A DNA stretch of 64,000 nucleotides from JAUNSR01 sp036655755 (GTDB lineage: Bacteria > Bacteroidota > Bacteroidia > Bacteroidales > JAUNSR01): the NCBI GenBank assembly GCA_036655755.1, contig JAVVPN010000001.1:1-64000 (forward strand). Direction: 5' to 3'. The position numbers and the translations under genes are program-made. Under the pieces are notes generated by a model. It was not told where the DNA came from and made no database searches. It saw nothing but the letters and a program-made list of their open reading frames with translations. Below, piece after piece: positions 1 through 8,800 of the stretch. The first letter of the stretch is position 1. Each line of letters begins with the position of its first letter.

Positions 1-866
1 AAGCTGTCGTCGGTTTTGCCCGGCAATAGGCCCGATTGAAAGCCGTCGGGTTTTTCATAATCGTTTATATAAAACCGCTTCACTTCATTCCAGGCAATCT
101 GATCCATGATTTCACGCGCGCTTCCGTTCATCCGTTCAAATATCGAACCGCCGCAGAAAAGGAAAAAGCGACTGTCCGAGAGCAGGTTCTCGGGATTGGC
201 GAGCATGAAAACCTGCGCGATCATTGCTCCGATCGAATAGGCGAAAAAATCGATTCGGCATCCGGAGGCGCATAGGGGGTGGTCGCCGTTGCGAATCTGG
301 CGCATCAGTTGCCACAGGTTAAAGAGCGTTTCGCGCCCCGACGTATAAATACGGAGCGGCGATGCACTCAGCCGATAGCTCAATGCTACATTGGCGAAGG
401 TGGAGTTTTTAACGGAGGGATGTTGAAGCTTGCGCAACGCAACCCAGGGGAAATTCTCACGCGGCGAGCTCCAGGAAGAGGGGGTGCGGTTTATATGAAA
501 TGCAATCGGAAACAGCAGAACCGCCTTTCCTGTTTGTTGGCAAAGCGTTTTGGCCCAGGGTAGGTATTTATCCCAATTTCGCTCGTTGAGCCCGTGCAGT
601 AGAATAATACATTCCTGTTCCTTCTTCTCTTTGCCCGTTATAAAAACGGGATAATCGAATTGTTTGTTTTCGAGGATGGTCGCGTCGGGCAATTTGCAAT
701 ATTCCGAACCTGCCGGCACAAGTAACGAAAGTTCTTGCAACTCTCTGTTGCGCTCCTGCTCCTGAAAAAGCATCGGCACGATCTGCATTTTCGAATCCTC
801 CAACTCAATTAACCGATTGTGGTGATATCGGTCTTTCAGATAATTTTTCAGCAAGTTTAAATCCAT
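1..866 (-). CDS. Alpha/beta-hydrolase-fold protein, C-terminus beyond window
   Basis: An open frame runs on the minus strand from the ATG at 866 to the window edge (288 codons, no stop), so the C-terminus is missing. About 80 N-terminal residues lead into a hydrolase-like core: a strand ending in LLHGLNERNW, where an oxyanion-loop HG is expected, then a strand VLLFPIAFHINR, and near residue 211 the nucleophile-elbow-like motif AYSIGA, a variant of G-x-S-x-G with Ala in the first position. No signal peptide is visible, so it is probably cytoplasmic. The substrate is not recognisable. The fold assignment is from motifs only; a catalytic Asp/His cannot be checked because the end is cut off. It is divergent from the B12 locus and probably unrelated to it. 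Confidence 0.75.
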   Translation of the reverse strand, partial: MDLNLLKNYLKDRYHHNRLIELEDSKMQIVPMLFQEQERNRELQELSLLVPAGSEYCKLPDATILENKQFDYPVFITGKEKKEQECIILLHGLNERNWDKYLPWAKTLCQQTGKAVLLFPIAFHINRTPSSWSSPRENFPWVALRKLQHPSVKNSTFANVALSYRLSASPLRIYTSGRETLFNLWQLMRQIRNGDHPLCASGCRIDFFAYSIGAMIAQVFMLANPENLLSDSRFFLFCGGSIFERMNGSAREIMDQIAWNEVKRFYINDYEKPDGFQSGLLPGKTDDS

Positions 867-1078
867 GGTCGTTTTAAATCAAAATCATGATACACAAGCA
901 TAACAAATCATCGGGCGTTTTAGTAATTGTTTGGGTTTTAGGGAACAGCGCAGGGATTGAATTCGGAATAGAGTGGCGAAATTTGCTATACGGGGACGAT
1001 TGGTCAGCGCCCCAAAATCACAGAGAGAGGTGTGTTAATTAAAAATAATCAAAATCGGTGTATAATTGAAAAATTATA

Positions 1079-1086
1079 TATCTTTG
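1079..1086 (+). promoter_or_regulatory. Candidate -7 box of the B12 operon promoter
   Basis: TATCTTTG fits the Bacteroidales -7 consensus TAnnTTTG. Transcription would start near 1093, exactly where the cobalamin riboswitch begins, which supports the call. No TTG lies at the expected -33 distance. The rest of the interval 867-1078 between the divergent hydrolase gene and this box shows no gene or other recognisable element. Confidence 0.5.
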
Positions 1087-1093
1087 CCCCGCA

Positions 1094-1280
1094 TTGGTTC
1101 ACAACCCGACGGCTCGGGAAGTGATTAAAAGGGAATCAGGTGCGAATCCTGAACAGTCCCGCTGCTGTATGTTTCATACCAAACGTTGCAGACATTTACC
1201 TCATTGCCACTGAGAATAGCTTGACTATTCTTGGGAAGGCGTCTGCTTAACGGAAACGAGTCAGAAGACCTGCCGTGTAT
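1094..1280 (+). promoter_or_regulatory. Cobalamin (B12) riboswitch
   Basis: The leader carries the conserved blocks of the AdoCbl-type riboswitch in order: GGTTC at the P1 side, AAAAGGGAATCAGGTGCGAA followed by TCCTGAACAGTCCCGCTGCTGT, the GCCACTG block near 1206, the TGGGAAGGCG block near 1231, and the closing GAGTCAGAAGACCTGCC ending near 1275. A second hairpin (ATAGCTTTC pairing with GAAAGAGCTAT, about 1290-1315) and a T-rich run follow before the btuB start at 1414 and may be the expression platform. Binding of cobalamin should lower expression of btuB and the genes downstream. Confidence 0.96.
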
Positions 1281-1413
1281 TTGTTTTAATAGCTTTCGAG
1301 GAAAGAGCTATGAAATCCCGGCAAAATCTATTGGCTTCCGCCTTCCTTTTTTGTCCTGTCCTTTTGTAACCTCCTCGCGGGCTATTTGGTATTATTATCA
1401 AGTACGCATTGTT

Positions 1414-3414
1414 ATGTCACGCTCATTCGTTTTTTCATTTATATTTTTCCATACGATTGCCCTTTCGGCGCAATTGCGGCTCGACAGTACGCAGTTGATT
1501 CCGGAAGTGCTCGTCACCGCCGAGCGGCAACGCGAAATGCTGGTGCCGCAACGCTTGTCGGGCAAATTGCTCGAGGGGCTTAGCACGCAGTCGGTGGCCG
1601 ATGCGATCCGCTATTTTTCGGGGGTACAGCTCAAGGATTACGGCGGTGTGGGCGGCGTCAAAACCGTGAATATCCGCAGTATGGGAAGTCATCACGTGGG
1701 AGTGTTTTACGATGGATTGCAACTGGGAAATGCTCAGAACGGACAAATCGACCTGGGGCGTTATTCGCTCGATAATATGGAGGAGATTGCGCTTTACGCA
1801 GGGCAGAAAAGCGAATTGTTGCAGTCGGCACGCGATTTCGGAACCTCCGGATCGATTTATCTGCGCAGTCGTCGTCCACGTTTCGAGGCGGACAAATCGT
1901 ATAACCTCACCACCACCTTCCGTACCGGATCGTTCGGATTAGCCAATCCGTCGGTGTTGTGGGAGCAGAAACTGAGCCCGCGGGTGAGCCTCTCGCTCAA
2001 TACCGAATACATTTTCGCTACCGGCAAATACAGATACCGTTACAAAAAGGTGTATCCTTCGGGCGAAATAGCCAACGATACCACGGCAACCCGCCACAAT
2101 GGGCAGATCAATTCCGTTCGGGCGGAAGGGGCGCTTTTCGGCACCTTTGAAACGGGCGAATGGAATGCCAAACTCTATTTCTATGACTCCGACCGGGGTA
2201 TTCCGGGAGCGATCGTCAATAACGTGTTTCAGCGGAGCGAACGTCAGTGGGACCGCAGTTTCTTTGCACAAGGCTCGTTTCAAAAACTGGTCGGCGACAA
2301 ATACCGCCTGAAGGTAAATGGTAAATACGCACACGATTATACCCGCTTTTTGCGCGACGATCCGCGATTGCTACCACTTGACAATAGTTACCGCCAGCAG
2401 GAAGGATACGTTTCGATGGTACAGATGTACTCGATTTGGAAATGGTGGGAGTGGGCGGTTGCCTCCGATTTTCAGTGGAACACGCTCGATGCCAACCTGC
2501 GCGATTTTGCGTATCCCACCCGCTTTACCGAGATGATTTCGGTAGCTACCCGGCTGAAATTAGGTACACTCTCTTTACAGGGGAGTCTGCTCAACACCTG
2601 GGTGCAGGAAAAGGTGGAGAGCCGGAAACAATCGGCCGCCTCGCCCAACCGTCATATCTGGTCGCCCGCATTGTTTGCCACCTATACGCCGCTGCCGAAG
2701 ATCGGTTGGAGCGTACGTGCGTTTTTTAAGCATTGTTTTCGCATGCCTACCTTCAATGATCTTTATTATACCGAAATCGGCAACTCTTACTTAAAACCGG
2801 AAACTACGCGCCAGTATAACGTGGGTACGACCTATGAAAAACGGTTTTCGTCGGGTTGGTTGCGCAGGGTGCAGTTGCAGGGGGATGCGTATTATAACGA
2901 CGTTAAGAATAAGATTATCGCCTATCCGAAAGGGGGAAGCCAGTTCCGGTGGACCATGCTGAACCTGGGCACCGTAAGAATCAAAGGGGTTGAGGTGAGT
3001 CCGCAGATGGAGATGGCCTTCGGACAGGTGGGCGCTTCGTTGCAGTTGAATTACACTTGGCAGCAGGCGCGCGATTTTACAGACCCTTCCGAAGATTATT
3101 ATAAAGACCAGATTCCTTATATTCCGTTGCACAGCGGATCGGCAATCAGTGCCCTTACCTGGAAGGAATGGCAACTGAATTACAGCTTCATCTATGTGGG
3201 GGAGCGTTATAAACGGTCGGCCAACGAACCTGAGTTTTATGTGCAACCCTGGTATACGAGCGATCTTTCGGTATCGCGCCGTTTGCAGACCGGAACATTG
3301 CGCTGGCTGGTTACGGGGGAGGTGAATAACCTGCTCAACCAGCAGTACGAAGTGGTAGAGGGGTATCCGATGCCGGGAATCAATTTCAAACTGATAATAC
3401 GCTTGATGATATGA
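1414..3414 (+). CDS. btuB: TonB-dependent vitamin B12 receptor BtuB
   Basis: This 666-residue outer-membrane beta-barrel imports cobalamin with energy from TonB. It starts at the ATG at 1414, which gives a clean signal peptide ending FFHTIALSAQ; the frame stays open upstream to 1231, but that lies inside the riboswitch. After the TonB-box-like segment EVLVTAE comes the plug (about residues 35-150, with VADAIRYFSGVQLKDYGG and VNIRSMGSHHVGVFYDG), then a 22-strand-type barrel with many aromatic strand ends. The B12 riboswitch directly upstream and the BtuG-like gene overlapping by 4 nt identify the substrate. The protein ends in RLMI rather than the usual terminal Phe or Trp, which is a little unusual. 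Confidence 0.93.
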   Translation: MSRSFVFSFIFFHTIALSAQLRLDSTQLIPEVLVTAERQREMLVPQRLSGKLLEGLSTQSVADAIRYFSGVQLKDYGGVGGVKTVNIRSMGSHHVGVFYDGLQLGNAQNGQIDLGRYSLDNMEEIALYAGQKSELLQSARDFGTSGSIYLRSRRPRFEADKSYNLTTTFRTGSFGLANPSVLWEQKLSPRVSLSLNTEYIFATGKYRYRYKKVYPSGEIANDTTATRHNGQINSVRAEGALFGTFETGEWNAKLYFYDSDRGIPGAIVNNVFQRSERQWDRSFFAQGSFQKLVGDKYRLKVNGKYAHDYTRFLRDDPRLLPLDNSYRQQEGYVSMVQMYSIWKWWEWAVASDFQWNTLDANLRDFAYPTRFTEMISVATRLKLGTLSLQGSLLNTWVQEKVESRKQSAASPNRHIWSPALFATYTPLPKIGWSVRAFFKHCFRMPTFNDLYYTEIGNSYLKPETTRQYNVGTTYEKRFSSGWLRRVQLQGDAYYNDVKNKIIAYPKGGSQFRWTMLNLGTVRIKGVEVSPQMEMAFGQVGASLQLNYTWQQARDFTDPSEDYYKDQIPYIPLHSGSAISALTWKEWQLNYSFIYVGERYKRSANEPEFYVQPWYTSDLSVSRRLQTGTLRWLVTGEVNNLLNQQYEVVEGYPMPGINFKLIIRLMI

Positions 3415-4595
3415 GAAGAATATTTACCCGCAATTTGCCGGTATGGAGTTTGTTGATATGGGCGAGTTTGGTGTTGGCGACAAGCTGCCGCCACGATGAT
3501 ATCGTATATCCATCGCGCAGTTTTGCAGTGGGGTGGCCGGAATGGACCGATATCAGCGGATTTTATTTGCTCAACGAGGGGAATATGGGATCGAATTCCG
3601 CTACGCTCGATTATTACGATTTCACCACGGGCACTTACCGTAGGAATATTTATCCCGAAATGAATCCCACCGTGGTAAAGGAGTTGGGCGATGTGGGCAA
3701 TGATATTGCGATTTACGGGAGCAAATTGTATGCCGTAATCAACTGCTCGCATAAAGTGGAGGTGATGGAGGCTGAAAATGCAAAACGGATTACGCATATC
3801 GATATTCCCAATTGCCGTTATATCGTGTTTGATAAGGGCTACGCGTATGTGAGTTCGTACGTCGGGCCGGTGCAGATATCGCCTATGGCGCCGAAAGGGG
3901 CGGTCTTTAAGGTGGATACCACTACGCTTAAGGTGGTGGGAACGGTGGAAGTGGGGTATCAGCCGGAAGAGATGGCGATTCGGTTCGGCAAATTGTATGT
4001 TGCGAATTCGGGTGGGTATCGTGCGCCTAATTATGACAACACGGTTTCTGTAATAGATTTGGAATCGTTTAAAGAGGTGCGCAAGATTGAAGCAGGCATC
4101 AACCTACACCGCTTGAAGGGAGATAAACGCGGCTATCTGTACGTCAGCTCTCGGGGGGATTATTATGATGTGCCTTCGTGCCTGTATGTTATTGACGCGT
4201 GGACCGACCGGGTGGTAGAGAAACTCGATTTGGGGGTGAGCGATTTCTGTATATCGGGCGATTCAGCTTATCTGTATAGTACGGAGTGGAATCATCAGAC
4301 GGGGCAGAATGTCATTACCTACGGGATTTTGGATTTGAAAGAGCGTAAGCTGGTGAGCCGTAATTTTATATCGGACGGCACCGAAAAGAAAATAAAGATT
4401 CCCTACGGTATTGCGATTCATCCCATCACAAAGGATATTTATGTGACGGATGCAAAAAGCTATGTGATTCCCGGAACGTTGTATTGCTTTAATAACGACG
4501 GACACCTGAAATGGAAGGTTACCACCGGTGAGATACCGGCCCATTTTGCATTTAAAGGAAGTTTTGAAGATAAAATTTACGATCATGAAGAATAG
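3411..4595 (+). CDS. btuG: BtuG-like cobamide-binding surface lipoprotein (beta-propeller)
   Basis: A 394-residue lipoprotein: the signal peptide ends LVLATSC with Cys26 as lipidation site, followed by RHDD, an acidic context typical of surface export in Bacteroidota. The remainder is a seven-bladed, YncE-like propeller made of repeats such as LYAVINCSHKVEVME, LYVANSGG, TVSVIDLESF and IYVTDAKSYVIPG. In Bacteroides, BtuG caps BtuB on the cell surface and binds cobamides with extreme affinity before passing them to BtuB. The ATGA overlap with the btuB stop implies translational coupling and a matched BtuB-BtuG pair. Assignment rests on fold, lipobox and position; cobamide-binding residues cannot be verified by eye. 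Confidence 0.86.
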   Translation: MRRIFTRNLPVWSLLIWASLVLATSCRHDDIVYPSRSFAVGWPEWTDISGFYLLNEGNMGSNSATLDYYDFTTGTYRRNIYPEMNPTVVKELGDVGNDIAIYGSKLYAVINCSHKVEVMEAENAKRITHIDIPNCRYIVFDKGYAYVSSYVGPVQISPMAPKGAVFKVDTTTLKVVGTVEVGYQPEEMAIRFGKLYVANSGGYRAPNYDNTVSVIDLESFKEVRKIEAGINLHRLKGDKRGYLYVSSRGDYYDVPSCLYVIDAWTDRVVEKLDLGVSDFCISGDSAYLYSTEWNHQTGQNVITYGILDLKERKLVSRNFISDGTEKKIKIPYGIAIHPITKDIYVTDAKSYVIPGTLYCFNNDGHLKWKVTTGEIPAHFAFKGSFEDKIYDHEE

Positions 4596-5778
4596 GATAC
4601 CTTTTCAAGCGCTGATTATATCAGTTCTTACAGTGATGAATGTGCAAGAGGGAGTGGCGCAGCGATCGCCTTATCTCACCCGGGTGCTGGAATTCGTACC
4701 GGCGCCGGGGCAGTTCATCCATGAAATTCCGGAATATGAGGCGGGCGAAACGGCCGAAGATATGCGGCAACGGGCGGAGGCGTATCTGGCCAACAATGGG
4801 TGCAGTATGGTTTCTTTGGGCGGTTTTGGCGGGTATATTACGGTGGGATTCGACCATACGATAGCTAATGTGCCGGGCGAATATGATTTTAAAGTATTGG
4901 GAAATGCTTTTTACGCCGATGCGAATCCGAAACCGGGCAGTAAGCCGGGTGGAAGTTGCGAACCCGGTGTGATACAGGTATCGTATGATGCCAACGGAAA
5001 CGGGCTTGCCGATGATATCTGGTATGAAATCGCAGGGAGCGAATATAATAATCCGCAAACTATAAAGAACTATGAGCTTACCTATTATCGCCCCGATCCG
5101 AATAAACAACCGGTAAAGGATGAGTCGCAACCCCATTATTCGGATGTAGAGTATATGCGGTGGTCGGACAATCTGGGTAACGAAGGGTATATTGGGAAGA
5201 CCGTTTATCATACGCAAGCGTATTTTCCGGAATGGCTGGTCGGCGACCGGGTTACATTTCGCGGAACTCGGCTGCCGGATAACGGGGTGAATGAAAGTTC
5301 GGACGGATCTTATTTCGTTTTATATGCGTTTGATTACGGGTATGCCGACAATCATCCAAATAACAGCGACCTCTCGAATATCAAGATTGACTGGGCGGTG
5401 GATGAATCGGGGGCACCTGCAAACCTAGCAGGAGTCGATTTTATCCGAATCCATACCGGCGTGCATCAGCAAAACGGTTGGTTGGGAGAGTGTTCGACCG
5501 AGATATTGGGTGTAACCGATTTGCATCCGGAAATTGAAACCTCTCTGTCACGGATTGAACATCTCGAATCGGTTTGTTTTTATCCGAATCCTTGCCAGGG
5601 TACCCTCTTTTTTGAAGTAGAAAATCAACAAGAGGTGCGCTTGCTTACGCTGAACGGAAAACTTGTTGGCAATTATCATTTAAATGCCGGGAAAAATCAA
5701 CTCGACCTGAGTGAATATGGCGCCGGAATCTATCTCGTACAAATAGGAGATGTCATGAAGAAACTTTGTATTCGATAA
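4585..5778 (+). CDS. T9SS-sorted surface protein of the B12 locus
   Basis: 397 residues from the ATG at 4585 (11 nt inside the btuG end); an upstream in-frame start at 4528 would spoil the signal peptide ending NVQEGVAQ. The core has the sequence GGFGGYITVGFDHTIAN and FKVLGNAFYA, a pattern I associate with cell-surface proteins found next to btuB-btuG in Bacteroidota. An acidic loop YDANGNGLADDIWYEI looks like a calcium-binding D-x-N-x-N-G turn. The last 75 residues (from VCFYPNPCQGTLFF to KKLCIR) form a T9SS type A sorting domain. There is no lipobox, so it would be anchored through T9SS. A role in cobamide capture, perhaps like BtuH, is inferred only from the operon. Confidence 0.75.
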   Translation: MKNRIPFQALIISVLTVMNVQEGVAQRSPYLTRVLEFVPAPGQFIHEIPEYEAGETAEDMRQRAEAYLANNGCSMVSLGGFGGYITVGFDHTIANVPGEYDFKVLGNAFYADANPKPGSKPGGSCEPGVIQVSYDANGNGLADDIWYEIAGSEYNNPQTIKNYELTYYRPDPNKQPVKDESQPHYSDVEYMRWSDNLGNEGYIGKTVYHTQAYFPEWLVGDRVTFRGTRLPDNGVNESSDGSYFVLYAFDYGYADNHPNNSDLSNIKIDWAVDESGAPANLAGVDFIRIHTGVHQQNGWLGECSTEILGVTDLHPEIETSLSRIEHLESVCFYPNPCQGTLFFEVENQQEVRLLTLNGKLVGNYHLNAGKNQLDLSEYGAGIYLVQIGDVMKKLCIR

Positions 5779-5818
5779 AAAATAATCTGTTTTAGAAATA
5801 ATTTAAACATTACGTGTA

Positions 5819-8800
5819 ATGCGAAAAATTTTACTTGGTATGTCGGGGATGTTTTTCCTGACAGGGCTCTCCGCACAAATAAAAGTGCAGGGAGTACCCT
5901 ATAGAATTGATAGGGAAAAGATTGGTGTAGAGCTTCGTACGCAATTAGCGAAAGCTGCGAATGAAGCGGGCTTTACGCTGGATGATATTGTAAACTGGAG
6001 CGGTTCGGGTGCGAATCGCGGCGCCGTAGCCGTGCAATGGAATAATAATCTTGAAACCGAAGCCCTTGTGTGGGGATATTGTTGGGATGGAAAAGCTACC
6101 GGCGAGTCCATGTTGCGTGCTATCGCAAAGGAGGACCCTCGCTTTTTTATTATGGCAGAAGCAGGTACGGGACATGGAAGCACCATTGCCGGACTGGGAT
6201 ATGACGCGAATGGCGACGGATTGTTTTCGGTGGTGAAAGACGGGGTGGAATATTTCCCAAATGAGGAGGGGGTTATTTATGTAAGCGGTTACGGTTATGA
6301 CGGCTTTACTCCGAAAGATGCGGAAGATTATTGGCAATCAGGTTGGTATGAGGGATATTGGTCTTATTGGGTAAAAGATAGTGCGGCAGATAATTGGGGG
6401 TATTCAAGCTTGGGCGCAACCAACCGCGAATTGGAAACCGGCAATTGGGACGGCTGGAATTTTGCCGTTGAGATGATGGCGAGAGATTGGCTTCCGCTAG
6501 CTGCGGCTCCTGCTTCCGCTCCCTCGGCGCCTTCGTTTGGGAAACATCCGCAGCATATTTATGCCGATCCGGGATTTTCGGTTTCGCTTTCGGTGAGTGT
6601 GCGTGGCACGACTCCTGCTTTACAATGGTATAAAAACGATGTTGCGATAGCGGGTGCTACCGGAAAAACATTCTCGATAACCGAAGCGAAGGAGAGCGAT
6701 TCGGGCGTTTACCATTGTGTGGCTACGAATGATTTGGGAACCGCTGTCAGCGAGAAGGCTACCGTGGTGATTGGTGAGAAAGCAGTCGTGTATGCTGTCC
6801 GGGCCGATCAAACGGCAGAGGTAATCGCGGATGCGCGCTATGCCGGCTTTATCGGTACGCTCGATATCCCGGCGTCGGTGCAGATTGACGGGAAGGCTTA
6901 TGCGGTGAGTGCTATCGCACAGGATGCGTTTGCCGGATGCGATCAGATTATATCGGTTGCATTGCCGTCGTCGCTCAAAACGATTGGTAACAGTGCTTTC
7001 AAAGGTTGTGCGTCGTTGGTGGATGTAACGTTTAATGCCGGCATGGAGCAAATCGGCGATTCTGCGTTTTTCGGATGCTCTTTGTTGCAACAGGCTTTAT
7101 TGCCAAACAGTCTGCGCAGTATCGGGAAACGTGCTTTCGTGGGGTGTGATGAACTGGCTGTATTGCAGTTGGGCGATGCGCTCGAATCGGTAGGCGAGGA
7201 GGCGTTCTACGATTGTCGCCTGGTAACGGAACTGACAATACCGAAAACCCTTACTACGGTGGGAATGAAAGCGTTTTCGAATATGCGTGGGGTTAAAAAA
7301 CTGGTTTATCTGCCTGAAACGGAGGTGTTGCCCGATTATATGTTCCATTATTGGAGTGCGCTAACTTCTATCGAATTGCCTGCGAGTGTAACCAAAGTGG
7401 GCAAGTATGCTTTCTATTATTGCTCGGCTTTACAAACGGTAACCGCTCCGGGCGGAATTGACGCTGTGGGCGAGTATGGTTTTTATAATTGTTCGAAATT
7501 AACAGGACTGACCTTGAAGGAGGGAATTACTTCAATCGGCCAATATGGATTTAACGGTTGTTCGGTGCTTACCGGATTGTCATTGCCTTCCACTGTTGAA
7601 ACGATCGGCAAATACGCCTTCTATAATTGTAAGAAACTGACTGAAATGGTAATCCCGGCAGGGGTGACCAAATTGGGTGACAATACGTTCTACGGAGCGG
7701 CGGCATTGGCTTCTATCCGTTTTGAAGGAGCGATTACCGAATTCGGGAATAATGTGTTCCAGAATTGTACGGCGCTTACTTCGTGCGCATTGCCCGACTC
7801 TTTGGCTAAACTGGGGAACAGTGTCTTTAAAGGGTGTAGTGCGCTTCAGGAAGTAACTTTCGGAAGTAAATTGAAAAACCTCGGTACGTCGGCCACGGGG
7901 TCAAACTACACGTTCGAAAATTGCAAGAAGTTGCAGAAAGTGGTATTGGGTGCAAACCTTACCGCAATCGGTAATTATGCTTTTTCAAATTGTACGGCTT
8001 TGAAGGAAATTTATTACAATAGTTTGGCAACTCCGGCGGTGCCTGGTTCATCGGCGTTTAAAAGCGTGCCGACCACTTGTAAGGTATTTGTAAATGCGGC
8101 ATTGGAGGAGACATTTAAATCGGTTAATTACTGGAAAGCATTGACGATCGTGGGGGTAGAGGAATCCGACTATACCAAAGGCTTCTTCGTGGTGAATGAA
8201 GATTGGTTCGGCCACGATTATGGTACGGTAAACTTCGTAACCGATGAGCATGAAATGATTTACCGCGCTTTCCGGAAAGAGAATCCGAATGAAAATCTGG
8301 GGATTACCACGCAGTACGGAACAGTGTACGGTGATAATTTCTATTTCGTTTCAAAACAGGCGAACACTTCGGGCGAGGCTGCCGACAAAGGGGGACGTTT
8401 GGTGGTAGCCGATGCGAAAACGCTGAAAAAGAAGGCTGCATTCGAAACCTTGAACGGGGGCGACGGTCGTTCCTTCCTGGGTGTGGATGCGCAGACCGGG
8501 TACGTGGGTACTTCGGCCGGGATCGTATTGTTCGATATCCCGACGCTGTCGGTTGGTGAAACCATCGAGAATACCGGCGGAGGTAGTGCATATAGTGGCC
8601 AAATTGGCAACATGGTGCGTGTAGGCGATTATGTGTTCGCCTTGAAACAATCAACCGGAATCCTGGTGATTGATGCGGCAACGCATGCATTGAAACAAAC
8701 CATCGCTTATCCGAACGCATCGATGATGACCTTATCGAAAGATGGTAAGGTATGGGTGGCGCTTTCGGGTCAGAACAAACTGGTTTCGATCGATCCGGTT

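Noticed and set aside
36..563. Two plus-strand reading frames near the window start
   Set aside because: They lie opposite a continuous minus-strand frame with hydrolase-like motifs (1-866) and show no family features.
1231..1413. Upstream extension of btuB
   Set aside because: It lies in the riboswitch and its expression platform, and the signal peptide begins only at 1414.
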